Source: Christensenella sp034926635
Lineage (GTDB): Bacteria > Bacillota > Clostridia > Christensenellales > Christensenellaceae
Length of the DNA: 64,000 nucleotides
Assembly: GCA_034926635.1 (NCBI GenBank)
Contig: JAYFQX010000010.1
Coordinates: forward strand, 62,001-126,000
Direction: 5' to 3'
The first letter of the stretch is position 1. Each line of letters starts with the position of its first letter. Positions 23,630 through 32,552 of the stretch are shown here, in pieces. Under the pieces are notes generated by a model. The model worked only from the letters and a program-made list of their open reading frames with translations. It was not told the DNA's origin and did not search any database. A program made the position numbers and the translations under genes.

Positions 23630-24596
23630 TAGCAGGACATTATTACAGAAAAATACGACACTGCGTAAGTTGCTTGGTTCCCAGTCGTTTTATCTGATTC
23701 TGATTATTGCGGCAATTGGGATTGTCACCACAGTCATCAATCCGAAATTTATCTCAATCGACAATATCAAAGGGGTGCTTTCCCAGGTATCCACGCTGGG
23801 ATTGATTTCAGCAGGTGTAACGGTTCTGATCATTTCAGGAAACTTCGATATATCTATCGGCGCCATTGTTGGTTTTGCAAGCACCATGATGTGCCTTTCT
23901 ATCGAAAACGGCGCGCCGGACGGCATAGCCATGCTGGTGGGACTTGGCGTAGCAACGGGCTGCAGTGCGCTTAACGGAGCGCTTTCCGTGTTGTTTAAAG
24001 CACCGTCGTTCATCATTACGCTGGCAACGACCAGTATCTACACAGGGCTATGTTTGACAATAACAGGCGGTGGTAACGTAACAATTTTCAACCGTATGGA
24101 ATACTTTGCAGGAACTTATCTGTTTGACGTTGTACCGCTTCTGTTCATCATTAGTTTGATTGGGTATTTTGCGATTGGTTTTATCCTGAAGCATACCCAG
24201 TTCGGGCGCAGGGTCTTCGCGATCGGTAACAACGCACAGGCTGCGTTCCTTGCCGGTATCAAAGTAAACTGGAATAAAATCAAATTCTTTATCACGAGTG
24301 GTATCATGACGGGGATTGCCGTCATTATGCTGGTATCCCGCCTTGGCGCTGCACAGGCTTCGACAGGTTCCGGTATGGAACTGCAGGCGATCGGCGCGGT
24401 TATCATCGGCGGCGCTCCTATTAATGGCGGGAAAGGTAACATGCTGGGAACCTTCTGCGGCGTGCTGCTGACGGGTATCATCTTCAATTCGCTGAACCTT
24501 CTTAAGGTTAGTCCGTATCTACAGCAGATTTCGTTTGGCGTCTTGATCATCGTTTCGATCGCGATCAGCTCCATGCGTCTGCGCGTGTCCAAATAA
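23619..24596 (+). CDS. Sugar ABC transporter permease (RbsC type)
   Basis: A 325-residue polytopic membrane protein of the BPD_transp_2 family with eight to ten hydrophobic segments. Typical landmarks are VLSQVSTLGLISAGVTVLI, the SGNFDISIGAIVGFAS segment, GRRVFAIGNN and GAVIIGGAPINGGKG. It forms the channel of the importer. It overlaps the ATPase gene by 11 bp and is followed 12 bp later by the epimerase gene, consistent with one operon. Confidence 0.95.
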   Translation: MKDNSRTLLQKNTTLRKLLGSQSFYLILIIAAIGIVTTVINPKFISIDNIKGVLSQVSTLGLISAGVTVLIISGNFDISIGAIVGFASTMMCLSIENGAPDGIAMLVGLGVATGCSALNGALSVLFKAPSFIITLATTSIYTGLCLTITGGGNVTIFNRMEYFAGTYLFDVVPLLFIISLIGYFAIGFILKHTQFGRRVFAIGNNAQAAFLAGIKVNWNKIKFFITSGIMTGIAVIMLVSRLGAAQASTGSGMELQAIGAVIIGGAPINGGKGNMLGTFCGVLLTGIIFNSLNLLKVSPYLQQISFGVLIIVSIAISSMRLRVSK

Positions 24597-24608
24597 GGAG
24601 GAAGCGTT

Positions 24609-25559
24609 ATGAAATTGCAGAGATTGGAAGAGATCAACCAGAATATTAAATACCAGTTTGATCAACTGAAGGCAGAACATCCGGAAAAGCTTAAAAAAAG
24701 AATGAATATGTCCTTTAGCACCTGGGTATTCGGTCTGGAAGAGCTTGAAGAATCCGTAGAACGATTGAGCCGTTTCAAAGTCCCGTTTATTGAGCTGGGC
24801 GGAAATTACGGCGGTCCTGACGTAGGGTATCAGGCGGATTTAGAGGGAACAAAAAAAATTCTGGAGAAATACGGTGTGCGCGTTTCTGGAATTTGCGGTT
24901 TCTTCTCGGACGCCAATACGCTCTCCACAAACAATAACTTTGCAAGGCAGACGGCGCGTGAATATATTATTGAAGAAGTAAAATTCTGTCATGCGGTAGG
25001 GGGCGATTACGTCCTTGTTGTGCCCAGTACGGTTGGAAGAAATACGCCTTATGATACGTCAGATTATGCACGCAGCGTAAGTACATTGCGCAGTGTAGCG
25101 GATATTTTTACGCAGACGGGCGTGAAGTGTGCAATTGAACCGATCAACTCGGCGGAAGTATGCATGTGTTCTACGATTAAGACAGCAAAGCAATACATCC
25201 GTGACGTGAACCATCCCGGCGTACAGCATATCAACGGCGATATTTTTCATATGCTTTGTGGCGAAAGTCATATTTCGCGGGCGATTATGGACGCAGGCGA
25301 TGCGCTTGTAAACCTTCATATTGAGGACACAAACCGTCTTCCGCTTGGAAACGGGATGATGGATGTGGATACGATCATTATGGCGCTTTACGTAATGGGC
25401 TATAATACGGATGGAAAATATGTAACGGGCGAACCTCTTGGACCTGGGCGGGATTCTTATTCTATTATGTATGGGCAGCATCCTGCAGAGGCAAAGGACA
25501 GGCAAGTAGCAGATACGCTTTATTTCTGTGAGCGAGAGGAAGAGCTTATAAACGGCTAA
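24609..25559 (+). CDS. Sugar phosphate isomerase/epimerase (TIM barrel, AP-endonuclease-2 fold)
   Basis: 316 residues. The barrel has the four metal-ligand positions expected in the D-tagatose/D-allulose 3-epimerase superfamily: Glu in AIEPINS, Asp in INGDIFHM, His in LHIEDTNRLP, and Glu in VTGEPLGPG. It should isomerise or epimerise a ketose or ketose phosphate taken up by the linked importer. An N-terminal extension of about 30 residues precedes the barrel. The gene is the last of the operon and is followed by a terminator. No sugar kinase is present in the operon, so the sugar may be used unphosphorylated first, or the kinase lies elsewhere. Confidence 0.87.
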   Translation: MKLQRLEEINQNIKYQFDQLKAEHPEKLKKRMNMSFSTWVFGLEELEESVERLSRFKVPFIELGGNYGGPDVGYQADLEGTKKILEKYGVRVSGICGFFSDANTLSTNNNFARQTAREYIIEEVKFCHAVGGDYVLVVPSTVGRNTPYDTSDYARSVSTLRSVADIFTQTGVKCAIEPINSAEVCMCSTIKTAKQYIRDVNHPGVQHINGDIFHMLCGESHISRAIMDAGDALVNLHIEDTNRLPLGNGMMDVDTIIMALYVMGYNTDGKYVTGEPLGPGRDSYSIMYGQHPAEAKDRQVADTLYFCEREEELING

Positions 25560-25618
25560 TTTACTTTCCTATATAACTTTGGCAAGACGATTTTACCGTA
25601 ATGCCACATAAGCGAAGA

Positions 25619-25656
25619 ATCGGCGACTGTAGATAACAGCCGTCGGTTTTTCTTTT
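25619..25656 (+). terminator. Terminator of the sugar operon
   Basis: A 12-nt stem with wobble pairs and one mismatch (25619-25630 with 25636-25647) is followed by TTTTTCTTTTT. A second inverted repeat (about 25642-25654 with 25662-25673) overlaps it. Confidence 0.7.
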
Positions 25657-25774
25657 TGGGGAAGAAAAACCGGCAGGAAGAAGTCAAATTTTTTGATTAC
25701 AAACAGGTTTTTGCATGGTACAATATATGGTGTATAGAAAGAAATAATAAACAAATTTTAGTAAGGATACATCA

Positions 25775-26683
25775 ATGATCAGGCTGGAGATTACCGAAGA
25801 ACAAGAAGGCTGGCGCATTACGGAATGCGTGGAAGAAAGTTTGCCTGAATTAAAGGCGACAAATTTAAAGAAACTGATTCGTTCAGGAGATATTAAACTG
25901 AATGGCGATCGGATTAAAAAAGATTTTGCTGTACAGGAAGGGGACGTGGTAGAGGTCTATATTCCGCTGGAATATGAACGCCCTCCTGTGCTTGATATTG
26001 TTTATGAAGATCAGAATTTTATCATTCTGAACAAACAGCCGGGCACTGCCGTCATGGGGCGTGCGGGATCAGATGAACCGGAACTGATGGCAATGGTCAT
26101 CAATTATATGAGAGATAACCATGAATACTCCGAAGAATTCGGCAGTATTCCGTTTGCGTGTTTTAAACTGGATATTTATACGGGCGGTCTCGTTATGTTC
26201 GCTAAAAATGCGGAGTATTTTGAGGCGGTGCGCGAGGCGATGCGCCAGCGCAGAATCAGGAGAATATTCCGTGCAATTGTAAAAGGATGCCCGGAATATG
26301 AACAGGGTGAGTTTCAAAATTTTTATGTAAAGGACGGGGATGACCGCTATCGCGTAGCGCAAACAAAAATCCGTGGGGCGGTACCGATTTATACCCGCTA
26401 TCATATTCTGCGAAGCAATGGGAAATTCAGTTTGTTGGAAATTGAACCGGTTACGCAGTATATGAACCAAGAACGTGCACATATTGACGCGGTGGGATTT
26501 CCGATTTTGGGAGATAACCTATATGGGGACGTACGGCTGAATAAAAAAATGGGGATCAAGTATCAGGCGTTATGGGCTACGGACATCCATTTTGCTACGG
26601 GTGTCCATAATATGTTGGAGTATTTGAACGGAAAAACGGTTTCTACACATGATATCAGTTTTCCGTTGGTGAATTTTGACTAA
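25775..26683 (+). CDS. Divergent RluA-family pseudouridine synthase with S4 domain
   Basis: 302 residues. An N-terminal S4-like RNA-binding region (about 14-65, NLKKLIRSGDIKLNG) is followed by the pseudouridine synthase fold. The catalytic Asp is kept as Asp133 in FKLDIYTGGLVMFAKN, but the usual HRLDxxTSG is changed to FKLDIYTGG. The substrate-binding TGRTHQIR motif is also replaced, by TQYMNQERAH, before the conserved GFPILGDNLYG. It is therefore a divergent paralogue that may act on a different RNA. The target base is unknown. Its 3' end overlaps the convergent second pseudouridine synthase gene by 29 bp. Confidence 0.8.
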   Translation: MIRLEITEEQEGWRITECVEESLPELKATNLKKLIRSGDIKLNGDRIKKDFAVQEGDVVEVYIPLEYERPPVLDIVYEDQNFIILNKQPGTAVMGRAGSDEPELMAMVINYMRDNHEYSEEFGSIPFACFKLDIYTGGLVMFAKNAEYFEAVREAMRQRRIRRIFRAIVKGCPEYEQGEFQNFYVKDGDDRYRVAQTKIRGAVPIYTRYHILRSNGKFSLLEIEPVTQYMNQERAHIDAVGFPILGDNLYGDVRLNKKMGIKYQALWATDIHFATGVHNMLEYLNGKTVSTHDISFPLVNFD

Positions 26684-27350
26684 TGGGTTTGCAAAAGAGG
26701 TTCCAGGGATAGCAGTCGGGCGGTGGGCAATCAAAGGTCAGCCGCTCTTTTTTTGTCGGATGAAGAAAAGACAACTGATATGACCAAAGGCATAGGCGGC
26801 TGTTTTGCTCTCCGCCATATTTGACATCGCCTAAAAGCGGCGCCCCTGCATGAGCAAGCTGCACTCTGATTTGGTGAGGCCGCCCTGTAAGCAAGGATAT
26901 ATCCAGCAGGCGCAGATCGTCATTTTGTTCTATTGTGCGGTAACGAAGCGTAGCGTGTTTTGCGCCGGGCGTGTTTGCAGATACCACCTGCACAGTGTTG
27001 TTTTTTGCGTTTTTCAGCAAAAAATCCGAGAGTTCACTACTTATGGGAAGATCAGCGCTTACCACGGCAAAATATTTTTTTTGAAAAGAACCGTTTTTGA
27101 TTTGCGCTGATAACCGTGCGGCTGCTTTGGAGGTGCGTGCAAAAACCATAACACCGCCCGCAGGACGGTCTAAACGGTGTACCAGCCCAATATATGCTTC
27201 ACCGGGCTTCCCATAGGTTTCCTTAACGTATTGCTTAATTTGATTCAGAAAGTCCGCGTCCTTCGAGCTATCTGCCTGTGTTGGCATGTTTTGTGGCTTT
27301 ATTGCGACAACCAGATGATTGTCCTCGTATAAAATGCGGGGGATCGTCAT
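26655..27350 (-). CDS. RluA-family pseudouridine synthase
   Basis: 231 residues without an S4 domain. It has the standard motif I/II (PRILYEDNHLVVAIKP, then GLVHRLDRPAGGVMVFAR with catalytic Asp in HRLD) and the LLTGRPHQIRVQLAH motif, so it should convert uridine to pseudouridine in rRNA or tRNA. Start 27350 overlaps the stop of the upstream methyltransferase gene as ATGA. Two RNA-modifying enzymes are thus co-translated. The 3' end overlaps the convergent divergent paralogue by 29 bp. Confidence 0.92.
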   Translation of the reverse strand: MTIPRILYEDNHLVVAIKPQNMPTQADSSKDADFLNQIKQYVKETYGKPGEAYIGLVHRLDRPAGGVMVFARTSKAAARLSAQIKNGSFQKKYFAVVSADLPISSELSDFLLKNAKNNTVQVVSANTPGAKHATLRYRTIEQNDDLRLLDISLLTGRPHQIRVQLAHAGAPLLGDVKYGGEQNSRLCLWSYQLSFLHPTKKERLTFDCPPPDCYPWNLFCKPISQNSPTEN

Positions 27351-28210
27351 AATGTCCACCGGGTGGTCGTGCCGCAAGGCAGGAGAACGCTTTGCTCTTT
27401 TACAGGAAGACAAAGATCGCCCGCATCAATTTTCCCGCTGCTTTCCTGTAAGCAAATATTGAGAAGATTGCGGCAAACAACAGAAGAAAGACCCGTTGTA
27501 TACGAGTTAATGATAAAAAACAGCGGGGTATCAGAAAGCAATTTACAGGCTTCGGATACCAGAGAAAAAAGATTATCTTCCGTGCGAAAGACCTTGCCGT
27601 CTGCGCCGCGTCCATAGCTGGGGGGATCCATTACAATGCCGTCATAACGGTTGCCGCGCCGTTGCTCACGCAACACAAATTTCAGGCAATCGTCCGCGAG
27701 GATCCTGACATGTCTATCACTCAGCCCTGATAATTCAAGGTTTTCTTTCGCCCAGGCGTTCATGCTGCGCGCCGCGTCAATATGGGTAACATGTGCGCCC
27801 GCGTATGCGCATGCCAGCGTTGCACCACCGGTATATGCAAATAAATTTAAAATGCGCGGGGGATGCGATGAATTGGAATTCGAAATTTTATCCATCATAA
27901 AATCCCAGTTACAGGCTTGCTCAGGAAACAATCCGGTATGTTTGAAGCCGGTCGGGCGTACATAAAAACGTAATGCGCCATATGAGATCATCCAGCGCTG
28001 CGGTAAGGACTTATTGAAATGCCACTGACCGCCGCCCTTTTCACTGCGTTCATAGACGGCATCTGCATTCTTCCACAATGCGGGGCGTTGCTTTTCCCAG
28101 ATCACCTGGGGGTCGGGGCGTGCTAAAATAATATCACCCCATCGTTCTAATTTCATGCCGGCGCCGGTATCCAGCACTTCATAATCTTTCCAATGATCAG
28201 TAAGAAACAT
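27347..28210 (-). CDS. Class I SAM-dependent methyltransferase, RlmI/RlmK-like
   Basis: 287 residues with a Rossmann methyltransferase core: RILNLFAYTGGATLACAYAG (SAM-binding motif I), the acidic residue in VTHIDAARSM, a DD in RILADDC and the catalytic-type motif VMDPPSYGRG. This is the pattern of the RlmI group, which methylates C5 or N7 positions of 23S rRNA. It lacks the N-terminal PUA domain of full RlmI, so the target may differ. It overlaps the pseudouridine synthase gene by 4 bp. The GAGG site precedes the ATG. Confidence 0.85.
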   Translation of the reverse strand: MFLTDHWKDYEVLDTGAGMKLERWGDIILARPDPQVIWEKQRPALWKNADAVYERSEKGGGQWHFNKSLPQRWMISYGALRFYVRPTGFKHTGLFPEQACNWDFMMDKISNSNSSHPPRILNLFAYTGGATLACAYAGAHVTHIDAARSMNAWAKENLELSGLSDRHVRILADDCLKFVLREQRRGNRYDGIVMDPPSYGRGADGKVFRTEDNLFSLVSEACKLLSDTPLFFIINSYTTGLSSVVCRNLLNICLQESSGKIDAGDLCLPVKEQSVLLPCGTTTRWTL

Positions 28211-28314
28211 GGTTAACCTCGTTTAGATAGATTTGGACAGATTCATTTTACCATAGCACCGGAAGTTATGCTATAATTATGGATAAGAAAGAAGAATGCG
28301 GGGGGGCTTACGAT

Positions 28315-29166
28315 ATGAAGATGAGGGCATATGCAAAGTTAAACCTGGCTCTTGATATCAAAGGAGTGCGTGAGGATGGCATGCACGACCTTGATATGCT
28401 GATGCAAAACGTTTCTCTTCCGGATGAGTTGACAATAAAGAGGGCGGATCGCACAGAAATCCGGTTCGGGAATATGGTTGTCAGTGCTGATAATACAATC
28501 AGGCGCGCAGCTTTGCTTTTTTTTGAAATGTTACAAATAAAGGGCGGCGTGCAAGTTTTTGCAGAGAAAAAAATTCCGGTTCAGGCGGGACTCGGGGGTG
28601 GAAGCGCTGACGCGGCTGCGACCTTGGTCGCCTTAAATGAATTATATGATACTGGATTGAAAAAGGCGGAGCTGCAGGAAATAGGGCTTAAGATTGGCGC
28701 AGACGTTCCGTTTTTTATCGGCGGCGGTTGTATGCGTGCCAGAGGAGTAGGAGATATCCTTGAGCCTGTAAAGAATTCCTGCAAGTTTCATTACTTGCTC
28801 ATCAAACCAAAACAGGGGGTTTCAACGCCACTTGCATACCAAAAATATGACGAAAATAAACCCGGACAATTTGATGTATCTGCGGTTGCAGACAGCCTTA
28901 TACAAGGGGATAGCCAAAGATACTTCGTCTCCGCAGGAAACGCTCTGCAAGAGGCAGGGATTTCGTTATGTCCGGAAATAGGCGGGATTTTAGATCAGTG
29001 TGACAAGCAGGGGGCGGAATTTTCTATGATGACGGGCAGCGGAAGCTGCGTTTTTGCGATTTTTGAGGAAGAAGAAGCAAGACAGCGCGCTTATTTAAAA
29101 CTTCGAAAAGAATATCCGTTTTGCGTGACGGCAGAAGATGTCGGAAGATCAGTGGATATCTTATAA
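28315..29166 (+). CDS. ispE: 4-diphosphocytidyl-2-C-methyl-D-erythritol kinase
   Basis: 283 residues of the GHMP kinase family, the fourth step of the non-mevalonate isoprenoid pathway. The N-terminal AYAKLNLALDI, the ATP loop PVQAGLGGGSADAAATL (about 95-111) and the C-terminal MMTGSGSCVFAIF are diagnostic. Start 28315 is used because a TATAAT at 28272-28277 places the mRNA start near 28284, after an earlier ATG at 28279, and a G-rich site precedes 28315. It is monocistronic with a strong terminator. Confidence 0.94.
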   Translation: MKMRAYAKLNLALDIKGVREDGMHDLDMLMQNVSLPDELTIKRADRTEIRFGNMVVSADNTIRRAALLFFEMLQIKGGVQVFAEKKIPVQAGLGGGSADAAATLVALNELYDTGLKKAELQEIGLKIGADVPFFIGGGCMRARGVGDILEPVKNSCKFHYLLIKPKQGVSTPLAYQKYDENKPGQFDVSAVADSLIQGDSQRYFVSAGNALQEAGISLCPEIGGILDQCDKQGAEFSMMTGSGSCVFAIFEEEEARQRAYLKLRKEYPFCVTAEDVGRSVDIL

Positions 29167-29173
29167 CCAAACG

Positions 29174-29200
29174 AAAAAAGCGCCCAAAGGCGCTTTTTTT
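29174..29200. terminator. Bidirectional terminator between ispE and the SGNH hydrolase
   Basis: An 11-bp stem AAAAAAGCGCC/GGCGCTTTTTT (29174-29184 with 29189-29199) with a 4-nt loop; it touches the stop codon of the convergent gene. Confidence 0.9.
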
Positions 29201-29933
29201 ATGCCATCATATAAGCTGCGTGTTGCTGAATATAATCCACAAAAGTCTGCTCGATCAAATGTTGCCCCTGCTCGCTGGGGTGGATTCCATCCTCGCAGAT
29301 CAATGTACGGTAATCCGGCTGGGCAAGGAACACGCTGCGAACATCAATTAAATGAACGCCATAGATATCGGCAATTTTATCAATGGTATAGGAATATTTT
29401 TCCTGCCACCAATAAATCTTTGAAACGTCATGCAACCATTTTAGGATATTATGCGCTCGCTGGGGATCGTTTTTGGTAAACCAGCGAAAATATGCGGCAG
29501 CATTCAGCGGCGGAAGATTCATTAAAACAGGAATTTTCCCGCGTTCTAAAAGAGACTCGATCATGGCGGACAACGTTTGCTCATATTCTTTTACCGGCGT
29601 GTTTGGGGTATGCACAGCGCATGGGTCAAGCGCGACTTCATCCCATTTATAATCACAGTCATTTCCGCCGTATTCAATTAATACCAAATCCGGGTTGATA
29701 TCTTCCAGCTTTTCACGCAGCAGACGCTGACCATAAGCTGTGGTAGTGCCGAATTTGGAACAATCATGGATGCTGACCTGCAGTTTTCCAGCTAATTTTT
29801 TGATAAAACCGTTTCCTAAAAATGTATAACGCTTTTTTTCAGGATGGAACACTACGCCGCGTGCAACGGAATCGCCCATCACAAGGATGGATTTTACCCC
29901 TCCTGTTATTATACTTTTTTCATATGTTATCAT
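29199..29933 (-). CDS. SGNH/GDSL-family hydrolase
   Basis: 244 residues with all four SGNH blocks: VMGDSVARG (nucleophile Ser), the Gly in FGTTTAYG, IEYGGNDCDY (Asn), and CEDGIHPSEQG with the catalytic Asp and His. Members are esterases, lipases or carbohydrate-ester hydrolases. No signal peptide is seen, so it is probably cytoplasmic. The start at 29933 has GAAGG upstream at about nine bases. An AGGAGGGG inside codons 11-13 has no start codon at a useful distance. Substrate unknown. Confidence 0.87.
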   Translation of the reverse strand: MITYEKSIITGGVKSILVMGDSVARGVVFHPEKKRYTFLGNGFIKKLAGKLQVSIHDCSKFGTTTAYGQRLLREKLEDINPDLVLIEYGGNDCDYKWDEVALDPCAVHTPNTPVKEYEQTLSAMIESLLERGKIPVLMNLPPLNAAAYFRWFTKNDPQRAHNILKWLHDVSKIYWWQEKYSYTIDKIADIYGVHLIDVRSVFLAQPDYRTLICEDGIHPSEQGQHLIEQTFVDYIQQHAAYMMA

Positions 29934-30187
29934 TTTCTGTCTGCCTTCTGTTTTGTTTTTTGTCCCGACCGTAAAATAGAGTTTATCAACGGTTATAAAA
30001 CGGGGAAAGTCTTATCTTCAATTTAGCATGGGTGACCGTTTTTTACAAGTAAAAAAAGATTGCTGTATTTTCAGCGCGATTTTCATGAAAATTTTATTGC
30101 TAAATTGACGTGTTTTTATGAAAACGTTGTTTGCAGATCCTAAAATGCTTTATAAATATGGAAACAAACGAAAGGTTGGTGGTCACA

Positions 30188-30478
30188 ATGACAATCAAGT
30201 ATTACATGGGATATCAGGAAGTATCGTATGAGGATTATATGGAAGCGTTGGCACGGGCGGAAGCTGAGGGAAATACGATCCGCAGTAAAGATGAGGATGG
30301 AAAATATCCGGTTTATACTTTAAACAACGGTGTTGTAATTGAAGGAAATAAAGACGGTAAATTCAACAGGATTGAAGACGGACAAAAAATGGAAGAATGG
30401 CAGGTCGCAACTGAGGATGAATGGGCACAGGGTGAGTCGCTCGGAATCGGTAAGGCGGGTTTTTTCTTTAAAGGATAA
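30188..30478 (+). CDS. Small acidic protein of unknown function
   Basis: 96 residues, not recognised. It begins MTIKYYMGYQEVSYEDYMEALARAEAEG (first helix-rich part, residues 1-28, given here as a span), then has a short hydrophilic strand-rich centre with TLNNGVVIEGNKDGK and ends with SLGIGKAGFFFKG. There is no signal peptide or membrane segment. The site AAAGGTTGGTGG precedes the ATG; an earlier in-frame start at 30131 lacks one. It is a single gene followed by a hairpin. Composition is like the neighbours, so it is likely a genuine small cytoplasmic protein. Confidence 0.7.
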   Translation: MTIKYYMGYQEVSYEDYMEALARAEAEGNTIRSKDEDGKYPVYTLNNGVVIEGNKDGKFNRIEDGQKMEEWQVATEDEWAQGESLGIGKAGFFFKG

Positions 30479-30485
30479 CAAATTT

Positions 30486-30519
30486 GGGGCTTTTGCAGTA
30501 TTGCGGAAGCCCCTTCTTA
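30486..30519 (+). terminator. Hairpin after the 96-residue protein gene
   Basis: GGGGCTT (30486-30492) pairs with AAGCCCC before TTCTTAT, with inner GCA/TGC pairing; a weak-tailed terminator. Confidence 0.65.
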
Positions 30520-30548
30520 TAAAAGCGGGAATGGATTAAAATCGGGCG

Positions 30549-31796
30549 TCAATGGTTATCGTGTAGCTCGATTATTTTTTTTATGTCGGTAATAGAACAA
30601 TTATGTTCTTTGGCGAGGCGCGCGAGGTCATCATATTCATATTTTTGACGCTGCACGCCGAATCCGGAAGATTCCTTGATGCGTACTTCGCCACATGGCG
30701 TAGAGACCCTACGCTCGATTCGCCTTAAAATGCTGCGAGAACAAAGCGATTCCCGAATCCCGATGGTGGTAGTATGTTGAAACAGCAAACGAATCATGCC
30801 CTCGCGCAGACCTTGTGCGCAAAGGCAAGTAAGCAAAATACCGGGACGGTTTTTTTTCATATAGACGGGAGTGCAAAAAACATCAACCGCGCCAGCTTCA
30901 AAAAGGCGTTCCTGCGCAAAAGAAATATCTTCAGGCGTCATGTCATCGAGATTACAGCGCAATTCCATTATGGTATCCACATCTTCGGATGTTTCTTCGC
31001 CCCAAAAAGCGCGAATGCAATTTGCGGAATCAAAATCTTTTTTCCCCATCCCGTAGCCGATTGCATAAAGGGACATTACGGGCATCGGACCGAAAGCAGA
31101 AACGAAGTGCTTTAATAGCGCTGCGCCGGTAGGAGTACAAAGTTCTCCTAAAATCGAACCGCTGTAAATAGGGATGTTGCGAAGCAGGAAAACGGTCGCA
31201 GGCGCGGGAACGGGGAGGATGCCATGGGCACAGGAAACCTGTCCGCTACCAACGTGTATCGGCGAGGCGACGATGTGATCCGGCGACAGCTTATATACAA
31301 GCAGGCAAACGCCAACAATATCGGTTATGGCATCAAGAGTACCAACTTCATGAAAATGAATTTCGGCTGCGGGCTTTCCGTGTACATAACCTTCTGCTTC
31401 TGCAATCAGGCGGTATACTGCTATGGCGTCTTGCCTAACGGCATCGGGCAGCGTGAGATGAGAAATCAGATGCTCGATGTCGTGCAGACTGCTGTGGTGA
31501 TGGGGCTTGTGGTCATGAAAATGTTCGTGGCTATGGCAATGATCTTGATGACTGGTGCTGTGATCATGTCCGGATACATCCATGCTTTTTTCGTGCTCGC
31601 CATGCACAGACACATGGACATGTGTGCCAAAAATTCCGCATTTGGAGGATTTGGTAGCAGTAAGATAAACGCCGGGTAGCCCGAGGGCGTTCATCTCCGC
31701 GATAAACCCGATTGGATCAGGCAGCAGTTCCAGCAATGCGCCCATTAGCATATCGCCGGCTGCGCCCATATTACATTCGAGATATAGTGTTTTCAT
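30549..31796 (-). CDS. larC: Nickel-pincer cofactor biosynthesis protein LarC
   Basis: A 415-residue nickel insertase that places Ni into the pyridinium dithiocarboxylate nucleotide to finish the cofactor of lactate racemase and related enzymes. It starts LYLECNMGAAGDMLMGAL and has a His-rich loop (about 62-105, many H and D) expected to bind nickel, EIHFHEVGTLDAITDIVG, and the C-terminal domain MELRCNLDDMTPEDISFA. In Lactiplantibacillus the gene is split and needs a ribosomal frameshift; here it is one open frame. It directly follows larB (TAA immediately before ATG). Confidence 0.95.
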   Translation of the reverse strand: MKTLYLECNMGAAGDMLMGALLELLPDPIGFIAEMNALGLPGVYLTATKSSKCGIFGTHVHVSVHGEHEKSMDVSGHDHSTSHQDHCHSHEHFHDHKPHHHSSLHDIEHLISHLTLPDAVRQDAIAVYRLIAEAEGYVHGKPAAEIHFHEVGTLDAITDIVGVCLLVYKLSPDHIVASPIHVGSGQVSCAHGILPVPAPATVFLLRNIPIYSGSILGELCTPTGAALLKHFVSAFGPMPVMSLYAIGYGMGKKDFDSANCIRAFWGEETSEDVDTIMELRCNLDDMTPEDISFAQERLFEAGAVDVFCTPVYMKKNRPGILLTCLCAQGLREGMIRLLFQHTTTIGIRESLCSRSILRRIERRVSTPCGEVRIKESSGFGVQRQKYEYDDLARLAKEHNCSITDIKKIIELHDNH

Positions 31797-32552
31797 TTAT
31801 TTTGCTCCTATATGGTTAATGATGCTGGCGAGATAACCGGCCCCAAAGCCGTTATCAATATTGACGACGCTAACACCGCTTGCGCAGGAGTTGAGCATCG
31901 ATAACAATGCGGAAAGACCGCCGAAGGAGGCACCATAACCTACGCTTGTCGGCACCGCGATCACCGGGCAGTCTGCAAGACCGCCCACTACGCTCGCGAG
32001 CGCGCCCTCCATGCCGGCAAGCACAATGATTACGCTTGCATCCATGATTTGCTCGGCATGCGCGAGCAGGCGGTGAAGCCCTGCTACGCCCACATCGTAA
32101 ATACGGGAGGTGCGATTGCCGAGAATTTCAGCTGTCAAAGCGGCTTCTTCCGCAATCGGCATATCACTTGTTCCACCCGTGATGACAGCGATAGTGCCGA
32201 TTCCATCCGGCTCGGGGGCAGAACCGATTACGCCGATTTTTCCAATTTCATAATATTGAAGCGGCAGTTCTTTTTCGATTGCCTTTGCACTCTCCAAAGG
32301 CAGACGCGTGATTAGGATGGTTTTTTGACCGCTTTTTATCATAGAACGCACGATCTCGCAAATTTGTCCCGGTGTTTTGCCAGCGCCATAAATGACTTCG
32401 GCAACACCCTGCCGCAGACCGCGATGATGATCGAGCTTGGCAAATCCAAGATCCTCAAAAGGTTCGATTTTTAATTGCCGCACAGCGTCGTCTACTGAAA
32501 TGCTTCCATCCGCAACCCGGCATAGAAGCCGCTTTATCGCACGTTTATCCAT
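31797..32552 (-). CDS. larB: Nickel-pincer cofactor biosynthesis protein LarB
   Basis: A 251-residue protein with a PurE-like C-terminal domain. LarB carboxylates and hydrolyses nicotinic acid adenine dinucleotide, the first step of pincer-nucleotide synthesis. Landmarks are GFAKLDHHRGLRQGVAEVIYG, VITGGTSDMPIAEEAA, and VVGGLADCPVIAVPTSVGYG. It overlaps larE by 8 bp and abuts larC, so the three proteins are co-translated. Confidence 0.95.
   Translation of the reverse strand: MDKRAIKRLLCRVADGSISVDDAVRQLKIEPFEDLGFAKLDHHRGLRQGVAEVIYGAGKTPGQICEIVRSMIKSGQKTILITRLPLESAKAIEKELPLQYYEIGKIGVIGSAPEPDGIGTIAVITGGTSDMPIAEEAALTAEILGNRTSRIYDVGVAGLHRLLAHAEQIMDASVIIVLAGMEGALASVVGGLADCPVIAVPTSVGYGASFGGLSALLSMLNSCASGVSVVNIDNGFGAGYLASIINHIGAK

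Noticed and set aside
30115..30135. TGAAAACGTT resembling a catabolite-responsive element upstream of the 96-residue protein
   Set aside because: Only the first ten positions fit and the 3' part deviates; too weak to report.
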